A stretch of DNA of 64,000 nt from Panulirus ornatus (GCF_036320965.1 NC_092248.1:23896901-23960900), one strand, 5' to 3'. Shown: positions 40,426-52,890, counted from the stretch's first letter. Numbers and translations: made by a program. Notes: a model not told the origin generated them from the letters alone.

Positions 40426-42256
40426 ACCACTCTATCATCAAACACATTCAACAAACCAGATATAGGGTGTTTTGGTCGAGGTGGTGTGCAAAGTGAGAGG
40501 GTTAGGGAAAATGATTTGGTAAACAGAGAAGAGGTAGTGAAAGCTTTGCGGAAGATGAAAGCCGGCAAGGCAGCGGGTTTGGATAGTATTGCAGTGGAAT
40601 TTATTAAAAAAGGGGGTGACTGTATTGTTGACTGGTTGGTAAGGTTATTTAATGTATGTATGACTCATGGTGAGGTGCCTGAGGATTGGCGGAATGCGTG
40701 CATAGTGCCATTGTACAAAGGCAAAGGGGATAAGAGTGAGTGCTCAAATTACAGAGGTATAAGTTTGTTGAGTATTCCTGGTAAATTATATGGGAGGGTA
40801 TTGATTGAGAGGGTGAAGGCATGTACAGAGCATCAGATTGGGGAAGAGCAGTGTGGTTTCAGAAGTGGTAGAGGATGTGTGGATCAGGTGTTTGCTTTGA
40901 AGAATGTATGTGAGAAATACTTAGAAAAGCAAATGGATTTGTATGTGGCATTTATGGATCTGGAGAAGGCATATGATAGAGTTGATAGAGATGCTCTGTG
41001 GAAGGTATTAAGAATATATGGTGTGGGAGGAAAGTTGTTAGAAGCAGTGAAAAGTTTTTCGAGGATGTAAGGCATGTGTACGTGTAGAAAGAGAGGAAAG
41101 TGATTGGTTCTCAGTGAATGTAGGTTTGCGACAGGGGTGTGTGATGTCTCCATGGTTGTTTAATTGGTTTATGGATGGGGTTGTTAGGGAGGTAATGCAA
41201 GAGTTTTGGAAAGAGGGGCAAGTATGAAGTCTGTTGGGGATGAGAGAGCTTGGGAAGTGAGTCAGTTGTTGTTCGCTGATGATACAGCGCTGGTGGCTGA
41301 TTCATGTGAGAAACTGCAGAAGCTGGTGACTGAGTTTGGAAAAGTGTGTGGAAGAAGAAAGTTAAGAGTAAATGTGAATAAGAGCAAGGTTATTAGGTAC
41401 AGTAGGGTTAAGGGTCAAGTCAATTGGGAGGTGAGTTTGAATAGAGAAAAACTGGAGGAAGTGAAGTGTTTTAGATATCTGGGAGTGGATCTGGCAGCGG
41501 ATGGAACCATGGAAGCGGAAGCGGATCATAGGGTGGGGGAGGGGGCGAAAATCCTGGGGGCCTTGAAGAATGTGTGGAAGTCGAGAACATTATCTCGGAA
41601 AGCAAAAATGGGTATGTTTGAAGGAATAGTGGTTCCAACAATGTTGTATGGTTGCGAGGCGTGGGCTATGGATAGAGTTGTGCGCAGGAGGATGGATGTG
41701 CTGGAAATGAGATGTTTGAGGACAATGTGTGGTGTGAGGTGGTTTGATCGAGTGAGTAACGTAAGGGTAAGAGAGATGTGTGGAAATAAAAAGAGCGTGG
41801 TTGAGAGAGCAGAAGAGGGTGTTTTGAAGTGGTTTGGGCACATGGAGAGGATGAGTGGGGAAAGATTGACCAAGAGGATATATGTGTCGGAGGTGGAGGG
41901 AACAAGGAGAAGAGGGAGACCAAATTGGAGGTGGAAAGATGGAGTGAAAAAGATTTTGTGGGATCGGGGCCTGAACATGGAGGAGGGTGAAAGGAGGGCA
42001 AGGAATAGAGTGAATTGGAGCGATGTGGTATACCGGGGTTGACGTGCTGTCAGTGGATTGAAGCAGTTCATGTGAAGCGTCTGGGGTAAACCATGGAAAG
42101 CTGTGTAGGTATGTATATTTGCGTGTGTGGACGTATGTATATACATGTGTATGGGGGGGGGGTTGGGCCATTTCTTTCGTCTGTTTCCTTGCGCTACCTC
42201 GCAAACGCGGGAGACAGCGACAAAGTATAATAATAAAAATAATAAATATATATATA
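40424..42256 (+). mobile_element. RTE-like LINE, young copy with 5' inversion
   Basis: The main body runs from 40459 ([15 protein letters not shown]) to the family stop at 42040-42042 and a short tail. The first 35 bases (40424-40458) are the directly preceding LINE segment ([10 protein letters not shown]) in inverted orientation. The frame is open from 40486 to 41060. A 2-bp deletion there and a 1-bp deletion at about 41193 put the second half (41206-42042) back in the original frame, so about 130 bases in between are out of frame. [11 protein letters not shown] is intact. Confidence 0.94.
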
Positions 42257-42445
42257 GACTTTTCTTTGCAATTATTGAGTTGCTTATCATCGGTAAATCG
42301 TCTCTATATATCCTACATTTTGTTAAAGTGTTTTAATGTAATCTATTATATGAGAATCTATGTTGTTTTATAATCAAATTCCTATGTCTTAGTAGTTATA
42401 CAGAATAAACCAGTCCTGGAAAACTCACGTACCAGCCAGACTTAC

Positions 42446-42574
42446 TTTGAGAACTTATCATGGAAGAGCAGAAGGTGAGTGGTGAGAGTGAGGCCCTGTT
42501 GGGGGGTCCAGGAGGCAACGTGGAGTGGCCGGGATCCTCCTGCGCCGTATGGCAGGTACATAAAGATACCACAC
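42446..42574 (-). CDS. Ionotropic receptor gene B, exon n+1 (amino-terminal domain)
   Basis: This 129-bp exon is read from 42574 down to 42446. The acceptor CTGCAG (42580-42575) and the strong donor AAA|GTAAGT (exon end at 42446) bracket an open frame. With the last two bases of the upstream exon the first base completes an Arg codon. The translation then reads CGIFMYLPYGAGGSRPLHVASW, TPQQGLTLTTHLLLFHDKFS. The blocks YLPY...G, VASWTPQ.GL and LF.DKF are characteristic of decapod variant ionotropic receptors, just ahead of the ligand-binding S1 half. The phase fits the upstream exon exactly. I found no following exon in the window, and the retroelement block at 36-42 kb may be part of the next intron. 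Expected role: ligand-gated cation channel subunit in chemosensory neuron membranes. Confidence 0.8.
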
Positions 42575-42716
42575 CTGCAGGTAAGGACAGTTGCTGTTGA
42601 TGTTTCCTCTTAAACACATAACTTATGTCGTGTTCCTTGTGATGTCAGCAGCAGCAGCAGTATGAAAAGTTGTTCAATGATTTAAGTGTTTACGTTTTGT
42701 AGTTTGTAGTATCTAC

Positions 42717-42940
42717 CGTTCTGATTCTGTGGTGTCGTCTACAGTGAGGATCATGGCGTTCATCATGGAGAGAGATCCTTGAAGGTGCTGTAGCTCTGGG
42801 AGAGGCAGACGGGTAACGACCAGGAGCTTCGCCGATCTAACCATGAGACCACCTTGGAAGGCCCACTTGGTAAAGTAGGCGAGGAAAGCTGGGTTGTCGC
42901 TCATCACCACTACCGTCACGCACCATGCAAACCGCCGCAC
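42717..42940 (-). CDS. Ionotropic receptor gene B, exon n (amino-terminal domain)
   Basis: A 224-bp exon on the minus strand with acceptor CCTGTGCAG (ending at 42941) and donor CG|GTAGAT (42717). It encodes VRRFAWCVTVVVMSDNPAF, then GGLMVRSAKLLVVTRLPLPE and LQHLQGSLSMMNAMILTVDD. These blocks (VTVVV.SD.PAFLA, LLVVTRLPLPELQHL, SMMNAM) are recognisable as the amino-terminal domain of decapod variant ionotropic receptors of the iGluR superfamily. The 142-bp intron to the next exon is intact and the joint codon is Arg. There is no stop or frameshift, so the gene may be live. Upstream exons were not found. Immediately upstream lie a short unique stretch and a large satellite. Confidence 0.85.
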
Positions 42941-43169
42941 CTGCACAGGAATGTGGTAAGTAGGATGTTAGAGCGATCTGCTCGATTCGGCTGTGGTTAA
43001 ACTTACTTCTCTCAGTAGAAATATAGGATAATCTGACCTGTCTAGAAATCTTCGTAAGAATGAAGGATTTGCTGAAAGATAGATACTTTTTTGAAATTAT
43101 CACCGACATAGTTTAAGTGAATGACTTGACCTGTATCTTTTCAATGTTTCAGTTTTCTTCCTCAGCATG

Positions 43170-45505
43170 TGACACAGTAGTGTCTTACACAGGGTTATAT
43201 ACAATGACACAGTAGTGTCTCACATAGGGTTATATACAATGACACAGTGGTGTCTCACACAGGGTTATATACAATGACGCAGTAGTGTCTCACACAGGGT
43301 TATATACAATGACACAGTGGTGTCTCACACAGGGTTATATACAATGACACAGTAGTGTCTCACACAGGGTTATATACAATGACACAGTAGTGTCTCACAC
43401 AGGGTTATATACAATGACACAGTAGTGTCTCACACAGGGTTATATACAATGACACAGTAGTGTCTCACACAGGGTTATATACAATGACACAGTAGTGTCT
43501 TACACAGGGTTATATACAATGACACAGTGGTGTCTCACACAGGGTTATATACAATGACACAGTAGTGTCTCACACAGAGTTATATACAATGATACAATAG
43601 TGTCTTACACAGGGTTATATACAATGACACAGTAGTGTCTCATACAGGGTTATATACAATGACACAGTGGTGTCTCACACAGAGTTATATACAATGATAC
43701 AATAGTGTCTCACACAGGGTTATATACAATGACACAGTAGTGTCTCACACAGGGTTATATACAATGACACAATAGTGTCTCGTCTCACACAGGGTTATAT
43801 ACAATGACACAGTAGTGTCTTACACAGGGTTATATACAATGACACAGTAGTGTCTCACACAGGGTTATATACAATGACACAGTAGTGTCTCACACAGGGT
43901 TATATACAATGACACAGTAGTGTCTTACACAGGGTTATATACAATGACACAGTAGTGTCTCACACAGGGTTATATACAATGACACAGTAGTGTCTCACAC
44001 AGGGTTATATACAATGACACAGTAGTGTCTCACACAGGGTTATATACAATGACACAGTAGTGTCTCACAGGGTTATATACAATGACACAGTAGTGTCTTA
44101 CACAGGGTTATATACAATGACACAGTAGTGTCTCACACAGGGTTATATACAATGACACAGTAGTGTCTCACACAGAGTTATATACAATGATACAATAGTG
44201 TCTTACACAGGGTTATATACAATGATACAATAGTGTCTCACACAGGGTTATATACAATGACACAGTGGTGTCTCACACAGGGTTATATACAATGACACAG
44301 TGGTGTCTCACACAGGGTTATATACAATGACACAGTGGTGTCTCACACAGGGTTATATACAATGACGCAGTAGTGTCTCACACAGGGTTATATACAATGA
44401 CACAATAGTGTCTCACACAGGGTTATATACAATGACACAGTAGTGTCTCACACAGGGTTATATACAATGACACAGTAGTGTCTCACACAGGGATATATAC
44501 AATGACACAGTGGTGTCTCACACAGGGTTATATACAATGACACAGTGGTGTCTCACACAGGGTTATATACAATGACACAGTGGTGTCTCACACAGGGTTA
44601 TATACAATGACACAGTAGTGTCTCACACAGGGTTATATACAATGACACAGTAGTGTCTCACACAGGGTTATATACAATGACACAATAGTGTCTCACACAG
44701 GGTTATATACAATGACACAATAGTGTCTCACACAGGGTTATATACAATGACACAGTAGTGTCTCACACAGGGTTATATACAATGACACAGTAGTGTCTCA
44801 CACAGGGTTATATACAATGACACAGTAGTGTCTCACACAGGGTTATATACAATGACACAATAGTGTCTCACACAGGGTTATATACAATGACACAGTGGTG
44901 TCTCACACAGGGTTATATACAATGACACAATAGTGTCTCACACAGGGTTATATACAATGACTCAGTAGTGTCTCACACAGGGTTATATACAATGACACAG
45001 TAGTGTCTCACACAGGGTTATATACAATGACACAATAGTGTCTCACACAGGGTTATATACAATGACACAGTGGTGTCTCACACAGGGTATATAACTATAA
45101 CACAATAGTGTCTCACACAGGTAATGAAGTGTCTCACACAGGGTTATATACAATGACACAGTAGTGTCTCACACAGGGTTATATACAATGACACAGTGGT
45201 GTCTCACACAGGGTTATATACAATGACACAGTAGTGTCTCACACAGGGTTATATACAATGACACAGTAGTGTCTCACACAGGGTTATATACAATGATACA
45301 ATAGTGTCTCACACAGGGTTATATACAATGACACAGTAGTGTCTCACACAGGGTTATATACAATGACACAATAGTGTCTCACACAGGGTTATATACAATG
45401 ACACAGTAGTGTCTCACACAGGGTTATATACAATGATACAATAGTGTCTCACACAGGGTTATATACAATGACACAGTAGTGTCTCACACAGGGTTATATA
45501 CAATG
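43170..45505 (+). repeat. 35-bp satellite array, about 67 units
   Basis: Tandem units of exactly 35 bp (for example unit starts at 43201 and 43236), beginning GACACAGTAGTGTCTCACAC and ending GGGTTATATACAAT. GACAC AGTA GTGTC is a 5-bp stem, 4-nt loop hairpin inside each unit. Variants are few (AGTGG for AGTAG, CAATAG for CAGTAG, TTACAC for TCACAC, CAGAGTT for CAGGGTT) and some reappear in blocks. Short or damaged units occur near 43786, 44065 and 45088-45130. The array lies upstream of receptor gene B exon n, most likely in its intron or 5' flank. Confidence 0.97.
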
Positions 45506-45649
45506 CAGTTGGATCAGGTTCCAGGTCACTGTGGCACGGCATTCCATGATAGGGCAGCTTTCTCTCCGGCACGTTTGCTTTCGAACAATCCTCGCCCACT
45601 AGCTTGGCGGCTCCTGTAGCTCACGTGAATTTTTTCTTCTTTAATGTGT

Positions 45650-46505
45650 TCATGTTGTCATTTAGCAAATGTAGATCACCTCCACAGCTTTCCCTCTTTG
45701 TCCCTCAGATCCTTTTCGGACAATAAGTGCCTCCTTCCTTCTAGGAATATATCCAGCTTGCTCTACGTGTTCTGCTATTGAGTTGGGCATTTTGTCGTGT
45801 CTCACGTCATTCCTGTGTTGGCATGTCCTTGTTTCCACGTCTCTACTTGTTTCTCCTACGTATATCATGTTGCATCCTCTGCATGGAATTCTGTACACCT
45901 ACCTTCTCTCTCGTGCACACTTCGGTCTTTTGTCTTTCATTTCGTCTCCTATGCTGGTCCCTGATACTGTTGCTATGTACAGAGGCGCCGATGAGAATTA
46001 TCCCATGGGACTTGCTCCTCTGGCTTTCGGAATCAATACGTTTTTTCTTTCTTTTTCCTCTCCACTCTCCTCGTCTCTGCTCTCTCCATGTTTCTCCTTG
46101 CCATCTCGCACAGGGTCATCAGCACTTTCCTTGAATGTTGAAGATTTCTGGTGTTCGTTATCTCCTTGAACTTTTTCAAAAATTTTTGTGCTGCTTATTC
46201 TCAAGATCTCAGGAAGAAATACACCTCACCAATCCTGACTTGATCCTGTTACGGTGAGCTGAAAAGAAGTGTATGTAATCATCTCTCTTGGTCTGCTTCC
46301 AGTATACAAAAGTATTTGGTGTTTCATCCTCACTCTACATCAGGGAGTTCAAGAACTTTCTTCTTCTACTGTGCATTGTATGTTTTCATGTTCAGTGTTG
46401 AGTCTATGTAGAGCGAATCTTGCGTCGTATCTGCTTGGAAGTATGACAAGCACATCATCCACGTATCTCATCCAGGTTGCCGTGTTGTCTGATATGTTTT
46501 TGTAG
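45650..46505 (-). mobile_element. Penelope-like element, RT end plus GIY-YIG endonuclease
   Basis: On the minus strand a WMRYVDDVLVILPSRYDARF segment (YVDD encoded at 46465-46454) marks the reverse transcriptase palm. Degraded thumb sequence follows, with KRDDYIHFFSAH near 46285 and FLPEILRI near 46215. The linker continues at 46204-45998. The GIY-YIG nuclease domain reads VYRIPCRGCNMIYVGETSRD (about 45896-45840), QHRNDVRH, and SIAEHVEQAGYIP. Order and motifs match Penelope-like elements. Stops and frameshifts show that it is dead. The 5' part of the RT is missing, and a second, plus-strand remnant begins at the next bases. Confidence 0.85.
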
Positions 46506-46509
46506 TTAC

Positions 46510-46745
46510 ACTACAAGAACGTAGGAGACATAATCAGACCGTGGAAGCAAGAACAGGATACCAGAGAAATGACGTGAGAAACTACGGAGTGACCAACGCA
46601 GTATTGGTGCATGAAGAACAAGCAGAGTATCTCCCCAGATCGGAGGAGTCACATATTATACGCAGACAAAGAAGAAAAGCGGAGGAAGTGGCTTACAGTT
46701 TACTAAAGGAAAACATCAACGCGGTTGCAGGGAGTCAAAGGTGAG
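46510..46745 (+). mobile_element. Penelope-like element, GIY-YIG C-terminal remnant
   Basis: The plus-strand frame encodes VEARTGYQRNDVRNYGV, then VLVHEEQAEYLPRSEESHII, RRKAEEVAYSLLKENINAVAG. The first block aligns with ETRTCQHRNDVRHDKM and EHVEQAGYIPRRKEALI of the minus-strand copy next to it. Only the second half of the nuclease domain is left. It begins about 10 bases from the RT end of the inverted neighbour. Confidence 0.75.
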
Positions 46746-47094
46746 CTACAGTGGACGTCAGCTTGGTCGAATGCGATCGAGGAGACGGGTGGAAGTAACC
46801 AAATAGTGGACGTCATACCATAGCGTCCGGTTGCTTAGTCAGACAGCATTGTACACTAGCCTCAGAAAGTATCGGTACACGGTGGGTGTGGTCGAAGACT
46901 GCCGGAATTACACGTTTAACTTATGACATGTCGGGAGGGTTGGTACTGTAGCTTCAAACCCCCGCAATGGTATTCAATATAGTAAGTATTGCCATTTGGG
47001 AACGCGATTAACATTCAGATGACTACCACTACATAGTATAAGGAGACAGGTGGTACCGCTGGTGATTACGTTCTACGTTCTAGTAAACATAAGG
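46746..47094. other. No feature recognised
   Basis: Sequence of mixed composition between a Penelope-like remnant and a CR1-like LINE. It could be Penelope 3' UTR or a degraded CR1 endonuclease, but no motif was found. Confidence 0.35.
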
Positions 47095-48675
47095 CTCACA
47101 GTCAGGAGACAGCTGATATACCCCATAACAAAAATATTCAACAAAGAAAGAAGACAAAAAGTGTGCCTTGAGCTACCGCCCAATTAGACTTACGCCAGTG
47201 TTCCTTGAAATAATGGAAGAATTAATACGAGATCAAATTGTCATGTTTCTAGAACACAAAATTATGTCAGACAACCGACAGGGTTTCCACAAGAGATCCT
47301 ACTTCACAAATTTACTGGAATTCTTTAATGATTTTTATCACAATTAGGACGAAGAAGTACCATCTGATGTAGTATATTTAGATTTCCAAAAGCCTTTCGA
47401 TAAAGTACCTCACAAGAGACTTTTACATAAACTCAAAGCACATGGAATCGGTGAAGAACTCTGTACATGGATCAGAGACTGGCTTACCGGAAGAAAGCAG
47501 CGTGTAGTATTAAACGGCGAAGCCCCTGATTGGCTAGACGTAAGGAGTGGTGTGCCACAGGGGTTGGTTCTAGGCCCAATTCTTTTCATGACATGTATTA
47601 ATGACCTAGAACTCGGTCACATGTCTAAGATCTCCAAAACTGCTGAAGATACTAAACTAGGAGGTAGAGCTGCAAACAAGAGGGATTGCGAAATGATTCA
47701 AAGTGGTCTTAACTTACTAGTAAAGTGGTCAGACAGATGGCAAAATGAAGTCCAATGTAAACAAGTGTAAAGTTATGCACTTTGGTGACAAGAATATACG
47801 TTACGACTACAAACTTTTCGGAAACTCTCGAACTAAAGTTAATGAAGAAAAGGACCTTGGAGTTGTCATTAGCAACAATCTTAAGTACACTAAATAGTGT
47901 CAAGCAGCAGGTAAAACATGTAACAATGATAGGTCTCATAGCCAGAACCATAAACATAGATTACAAGACACCAGAAACAATTCTCACACTTTATGATTGT
48001 TTAGCAAGTCCACAACTTGAATATGCAGTCCATATTTGGTCCCAAAACTATAAAAAAGACGAGGAAAAATTAGAGCAAGTACAAAGACGAGCGACAAAAT
48101 TGATCACATCCCTTACAAATCTGGTATACTTTAAGGGGCTAAAACGATTTGATCTCCTTTCCCTTGAAAAACGTAGATTTTGCGGCGACTTATTCCAAGT
48201 GTCCACAATTGTGGACAAGTTCGAGAAAATAAATCAAGAACATCTTTTCGAAATGCAATATAATACGGTTACCAAGACAAATGAAATGAAACTCAAAGCT
48301 AAAACATGTAGAAGGACGCGTGAAAAAAAAAGCTTCTTTTCCTATACGTGTCTTGAGCATTGGAATAAGTTACCGTCAGACGCAATGAATGCTAAGACTA
48401 TAAATGCCATGAAAAGTCGTTTAGACAAATAAATATTCAGGTATACTCTTAGAAAAACGCCAGGTATAAACTGCATAAACGACAGCGGTAATGGGGACAA
48501 CAGAAGGTTGATGTGCACTAGCGGGTAGTCGGTGATAGCTAAAAAAATGCTGATAGGAATTACATTCTCTTGTCATGTTAAATGCCTTTTCTTTTCAGAC
48601 TACCCAGTCGTGGGCCAATCAGGCCTCCTGTTGTCTGTCTTTCTCAAGTAAACTCATGTAAACATGCTGCTGTTT
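47095..48675 (+). mobile_element. CR1-like LINE, RT and 3' end
   Basis: Translation in several frames gives SYRPIRLTPVFLEIMEE (fingers, about 47165), DVVYLDFQKPFDKVPHKRL (motif A, about 47370), GVPQGLVLGPILFMTCINDL (47545-47605), then a decayed catalytic block (AEDTK where active copies have YADDTK, about 47645). CKVMHFGDKN is near 47770 and YKTPETILTLYD near 47960. The frame 47782-48432 covers the thumb and C-terminus. The 3' UTR carries the CGTGGGCCAATCAGG segment shared with the minus-strand copy at 1735-3990. Stops and shifts make it inactive. Confidence 0.85.
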
Positions 48676-49513
48676 GATGCTGTATTTGGCCCAATAATGA
48701 GGGAGGGTTCGGTCGTGGTGAACGTGTCATGAACTACGAACAACGGATCATGAACTGTATGAGCACATTGGGTGTAAAACACTGGCGACATGGGGCACTA
48801 ATGCCTTAAACAGGGAACACGAGGAGCTATCATCACACTTCATAACGAAGGGTATAACGACGTCTTTGATATTGCCAGGTGGGCGGGTTGGTGTCCACCC
48901 AAATGATGCGTCCGCCCACGCTGCAACGCCCACCCCTGAGGACGACCAGGTTGTGTAGTGTATTTAGTATCATGAAATAACGTGGAAGTATACATTCTGA
49001 AGTTATTTGTGTAATTACAAACATGTGTGAATGAGTACGAGACATTATGTCCATACAACAACGCTGGCAACTCACTAGGATCACATGGCTACCAGCCTGC
49101 GGCCGGAACAACTGTCACATCCCACTACCCATCATCGCTGATCTCAAAGTGTTCACACTAGATGATGCACCGATACCTTCTGGAGGTAGTGTACATAACC
49201 CCGTGTGAGACGTTACTGCTTCAGTTTCTTCTGGCGAAAACGACTTTCGAAATGTTGAGAATTTGATTGTAGTTAGCAGTTCTTGTCTCACGCTATCTCA
49301 ATAGACGTAGAAAAAGGCCTCATCACTCAGCCCCATGTGTAAAGCAAGAACTAACCTCCTATCACAGTGAGAGGGAAATACATCCCTTGCATTTCTAGGA
49401 AAGCTGCTTGTCTTACCTGTAATATGTGATACACCAACTTGCCTCAACAGCAATAGAAGAAGAAAAGCTATCCGTTAATTAGGAGTGTGAATTGCATTCC
49501 AACTCAGCAGTTA
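48676..49513. other. No gene recognised
   Basis: A few short open frames on the minus strand (48748-48933, 48833-49111) show no domain I can name. No repeat family is recognised. Confidence 0.35.
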
Positions 49514-52500
49514 TTTTTTTTTTTTTTTTTTTTTATACTTTGTCGCTGTCTCCGCGTTTGCGAGGTTAGCGCAAGGAAACAGACGAAAGAAATGCCCCCC
49601 CCCCCCCTACACATGTATATACATACGTCCACACACGCAAATTATACATAACCTACACAGCTTTCCATGGTTTTCCCCAGACGCTTCACATGCCCTGATT
49701 CAATCCACTGCCAGCACGATAACCCCGGTATACCACATCGCTCCAATTCACTCTATTCCTTGCCTCCTTTCACCTCCTGGGATGTTCAGGCCCCGATCTC
49801 ACAAAATCTTTTTCACTCCATCTTTCCACCTCCAATTTGGTCTCCCTCTTCTCCTCGTTCCCTCCACCTCCGACACATATATCCTCTTGGTCAATCTTTC
49901 CTCACTCATTCTCTCCATGTGCCCAAACCACTTCAAACACCCTCCTCTGCTCTCTCAACCACGCTCTTTTTATTTCCACACATTTCTCTTACCTTACGTT
50001 ACTCACTCGATCAAACCACCTCACACCACACATTGTCCTCAAACATCTCATTTCCAGCACATCCATCCTCCTGCGCACAACTCTATCCATAGCCACGCCT
50101 CGCAACCATACAACATTGTGGAACCGCTATTCCTTCAAACATACCATTTTGCTTTTTCCCCGATAATGTTCTCGACTTCCACACATTCTTCAAGGCCCCC
50201 CAGAATTTTCGCCCCTCTCCCCACCCTATGATCCACTTCGCTTCCATGGTTCCATCCGCTGCCAGATCCCTCCAGTATATCTAAAACACTTCACTTCCTC
50301 CAGTTTTTCTCCATTCAAACTCACCTCCCAATTGATTGACCCTTAACCCTACTGTACCTAATAACCTTGCTCTATTCACATTTACTCTTAAATTCTTCCC
50401 TTTCCCCACACTTTACCAACTCAGTCACCAGCTTCTGCAGTTTCTCACATGAATCAGCCACCAGCGCTGTATCATCAGCGAACAACAACTGACTCACTTC
50501 CCCAAACTCTCTCATCCCCAACAGACTTCATACTTGCCCTCTTTCCCAAAAATCTTGCATTTACCTCCCCAAAAACCCCATCCATAAACAAATTAAAAAA
50601 CCTGGAGGGCATCACACACCCCTGCCGAAAAATACATTCACTGAGAACCAATCACTTCCTCTCTTCCTACAGTACATGCCTTACATCCTCGAAAAAACTT
50701 TTCACTCCCTTCTAACAACTTCCCTCCCCACCATTTTTCTTAATACCTTCCACAGAGGTTTCTCTATCAAACTCTATCATATGCCTTCTCCAATCCAAAA
50801 AATGCTACGACAAATCCATTTGCTTTTCTAAGTATTTCTCACATCCCTTCTTCAAAGGCAAACACCGGTTCCAATATCCTCACAACTTCTGACCCCCCAC
50901 TGCCTCCCCCCAATCTGATGCTCTGTACATGTCTTCACCCTCTCAATCAATACCCCCATATAATTTACCAGATACTCAACAAACTTATACCTCGAAATTT
51001 TGAGCACTCACTTTTATCCCCTTTGCCTTTTTACAATGGCTATTGCACGCATTCCGCACCCTCAGGCACCCACCTTTGAGTCATACATACATTAATAACC
51101 TTACCAACCAGTTAAAATTTCAGCCCCCCTTTTTTTTTTTAAAAAATTTCCACTGCAATACCACCAAAAACCTCTGCCTTGCGGCTTTCATCTTCGCAAA
51201 AGCTTTCATACCTCTTCTCTGTTTACCAATCATTTTCCCTACCCTCTCACTTTGCCACACCACCGACCAAAAAAACCCTATACGCACTTATCTTTAAAAA
51301 ACACATTCAACAAACCTTTAAATTTTTACTCACTCCTTCCCTTTCTCACATCACCACTCCCTTGTTATCACCTCCCCATTTGCCCCCCCCTTCAAGGGAA
51401 GTCCCATTGCCCCTTGTCACGCATTTATTTACTTCCTTCCAGAAAAATCTTTTTTTTCTCCCAAAAAATTTAATGATACTCTCTCACCCCCAATTTCATT
51501 TCCCCTTTTTTTCACCTCTTGCACCTTTCTCTTGACCTCCCGGGGTTTTTTTTTTTTTTTCTTTTATACATTTCCCCCTCAATTGCATTTTTTTCCTGCA
51601 AAAATCGTCAAAGCCTCTCTCTTCTTTTTCACTAATTACTCTTATTTCTTCATCCCACCACTCATTTCCTTCTAATCAACCCACCTCACTCTTCTCATGC
51701 CACAAGCATTTTTTGCGCAATCCATCACGATTCCCAAAATAATCCATTCCTCCCACTCCCCTTGCTTCCATGGTTCTCACCTTTTTCCATTCTTTTACTC
51801 AGTCTCTCCTGGACTTCCTCACACGGGTCCCTTCTAAGCTATTTTACCTCACCACCCTCTTCACCCAAAATTCACTCTTCTTTTCTGAAAACCATACATA
51901 TCTTCACCTTACCTCCACAAGATAGGGATCAGACATCCCTCATTGCCACCTCTCAGCACATTAACAACAAAGTCTTCTTTTCGCACGCCTGCCCATTAAC
52001 ACGTAATCCAATAACGCTCTCTGGCCATTTCTCTACTTACATACGTATACTATGTATATCTCGCTTTTTAAACCAGGTATTCCCCAATCAGCCTTTTTCG
52101 ACTTAAATCTACAAGCTCTTCACCATTTCCTTTAAACACGAACACCCTTTGCATAACCATATTCCTCAATGCACATTATCAACCTTTGCATTCAAATCAC
52201 CTCATTTAAAAACCGGTCTGGGCATAAAAAACACATAACCCCACTCATTCATGCTCCAAACACTGGCCTCTCTTGATCTTTCTTTTATGCCCAGTGAAAA
52301 TGCACCAATACACACCTCTCCATCAACTTTCAGTTTTTCCCATATTAATCGGGAATTTACTTCTTACACTCTATCCATACTTCCCAAACTCCTGTTTCAG
52401 GGGTATTGCTACTCCTTCCCTTGCTCTTGTCCTCTCACTAACCCCCCTGACTTTTACTCCCAGGACATCCCAAACCACTCTTCCCTTTACCTTGAGCTTC

Positions 52501-52732
52501 TTCACTCAGAGCCAAAACATTTCCAGGTTCTTTCTCAAACATATACCTATCTTGCTTTTTTAATCTGGTTACTCCCCCCCACATTTAGGCACCCCGCCAC
52601 TCTGAGCATTCGAGAGGATGAGCACTCCGCGTGCTCCTTCTTCTGATTCCCATTTTAGAAGTTAATACAAGGAGGGGATGATTTCTGGCCCCCCGCTCCC
52701 GTCCCCTCTAGTCGCTTTCTACGACCCGTATG
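49514..52732 (-). mobile_element. RTE-like LINE, full-length copy with abundant 1-base indels
   Basis: In sense order, the leader starts at 52732. The endonuclease lies at about 52560-51650, the linker at 51650-51300, and the RT at 51300-50400, including the FADD region near 50480 on the minus strand. The C-terminal domain lies at 50400-49740 and the short 3' tail and A-run at 49740-49514. At the base level it is close to the young copies, but single-base deletions and insertions, mostly in homopolymers (CCCCCCCCC, TTTTTTTT), occur every 20-40 bases and destroy every frame. That pattern looks more like uncorrected long-read sequence than evolutionary decay. An assembly gap follows within 160 bases. 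Confidence 0.85.
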
Positions 52733-52890
52733 TAAGAGATATTTTTTACTTTGCTAGGAGTGTAAGTATGACTAAACACTTAATTCTTACAATAGTGAAG
52801 TGCCAGTCACCCACATCAGTAAGTCAGAGTCACATTTTCCTCAGAAGCTCTTCGACATCTGGGAGACTGTACGTTAGTCACGTTACCATC

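Noticed and set aside
42396..42617. 73-codon minus-strand frame reading MFKRKHQQQL...
   Set aside because: It is the wrong frame over a real receptor exon. The splice sites and the family match support the neighbouring frame (42574-42446).
43170..45505. CRISPR array
   Set aside because: The 35-bp units are directly adjacent with no unique spacers, in a eukaryotic intron context. It is a satellite.
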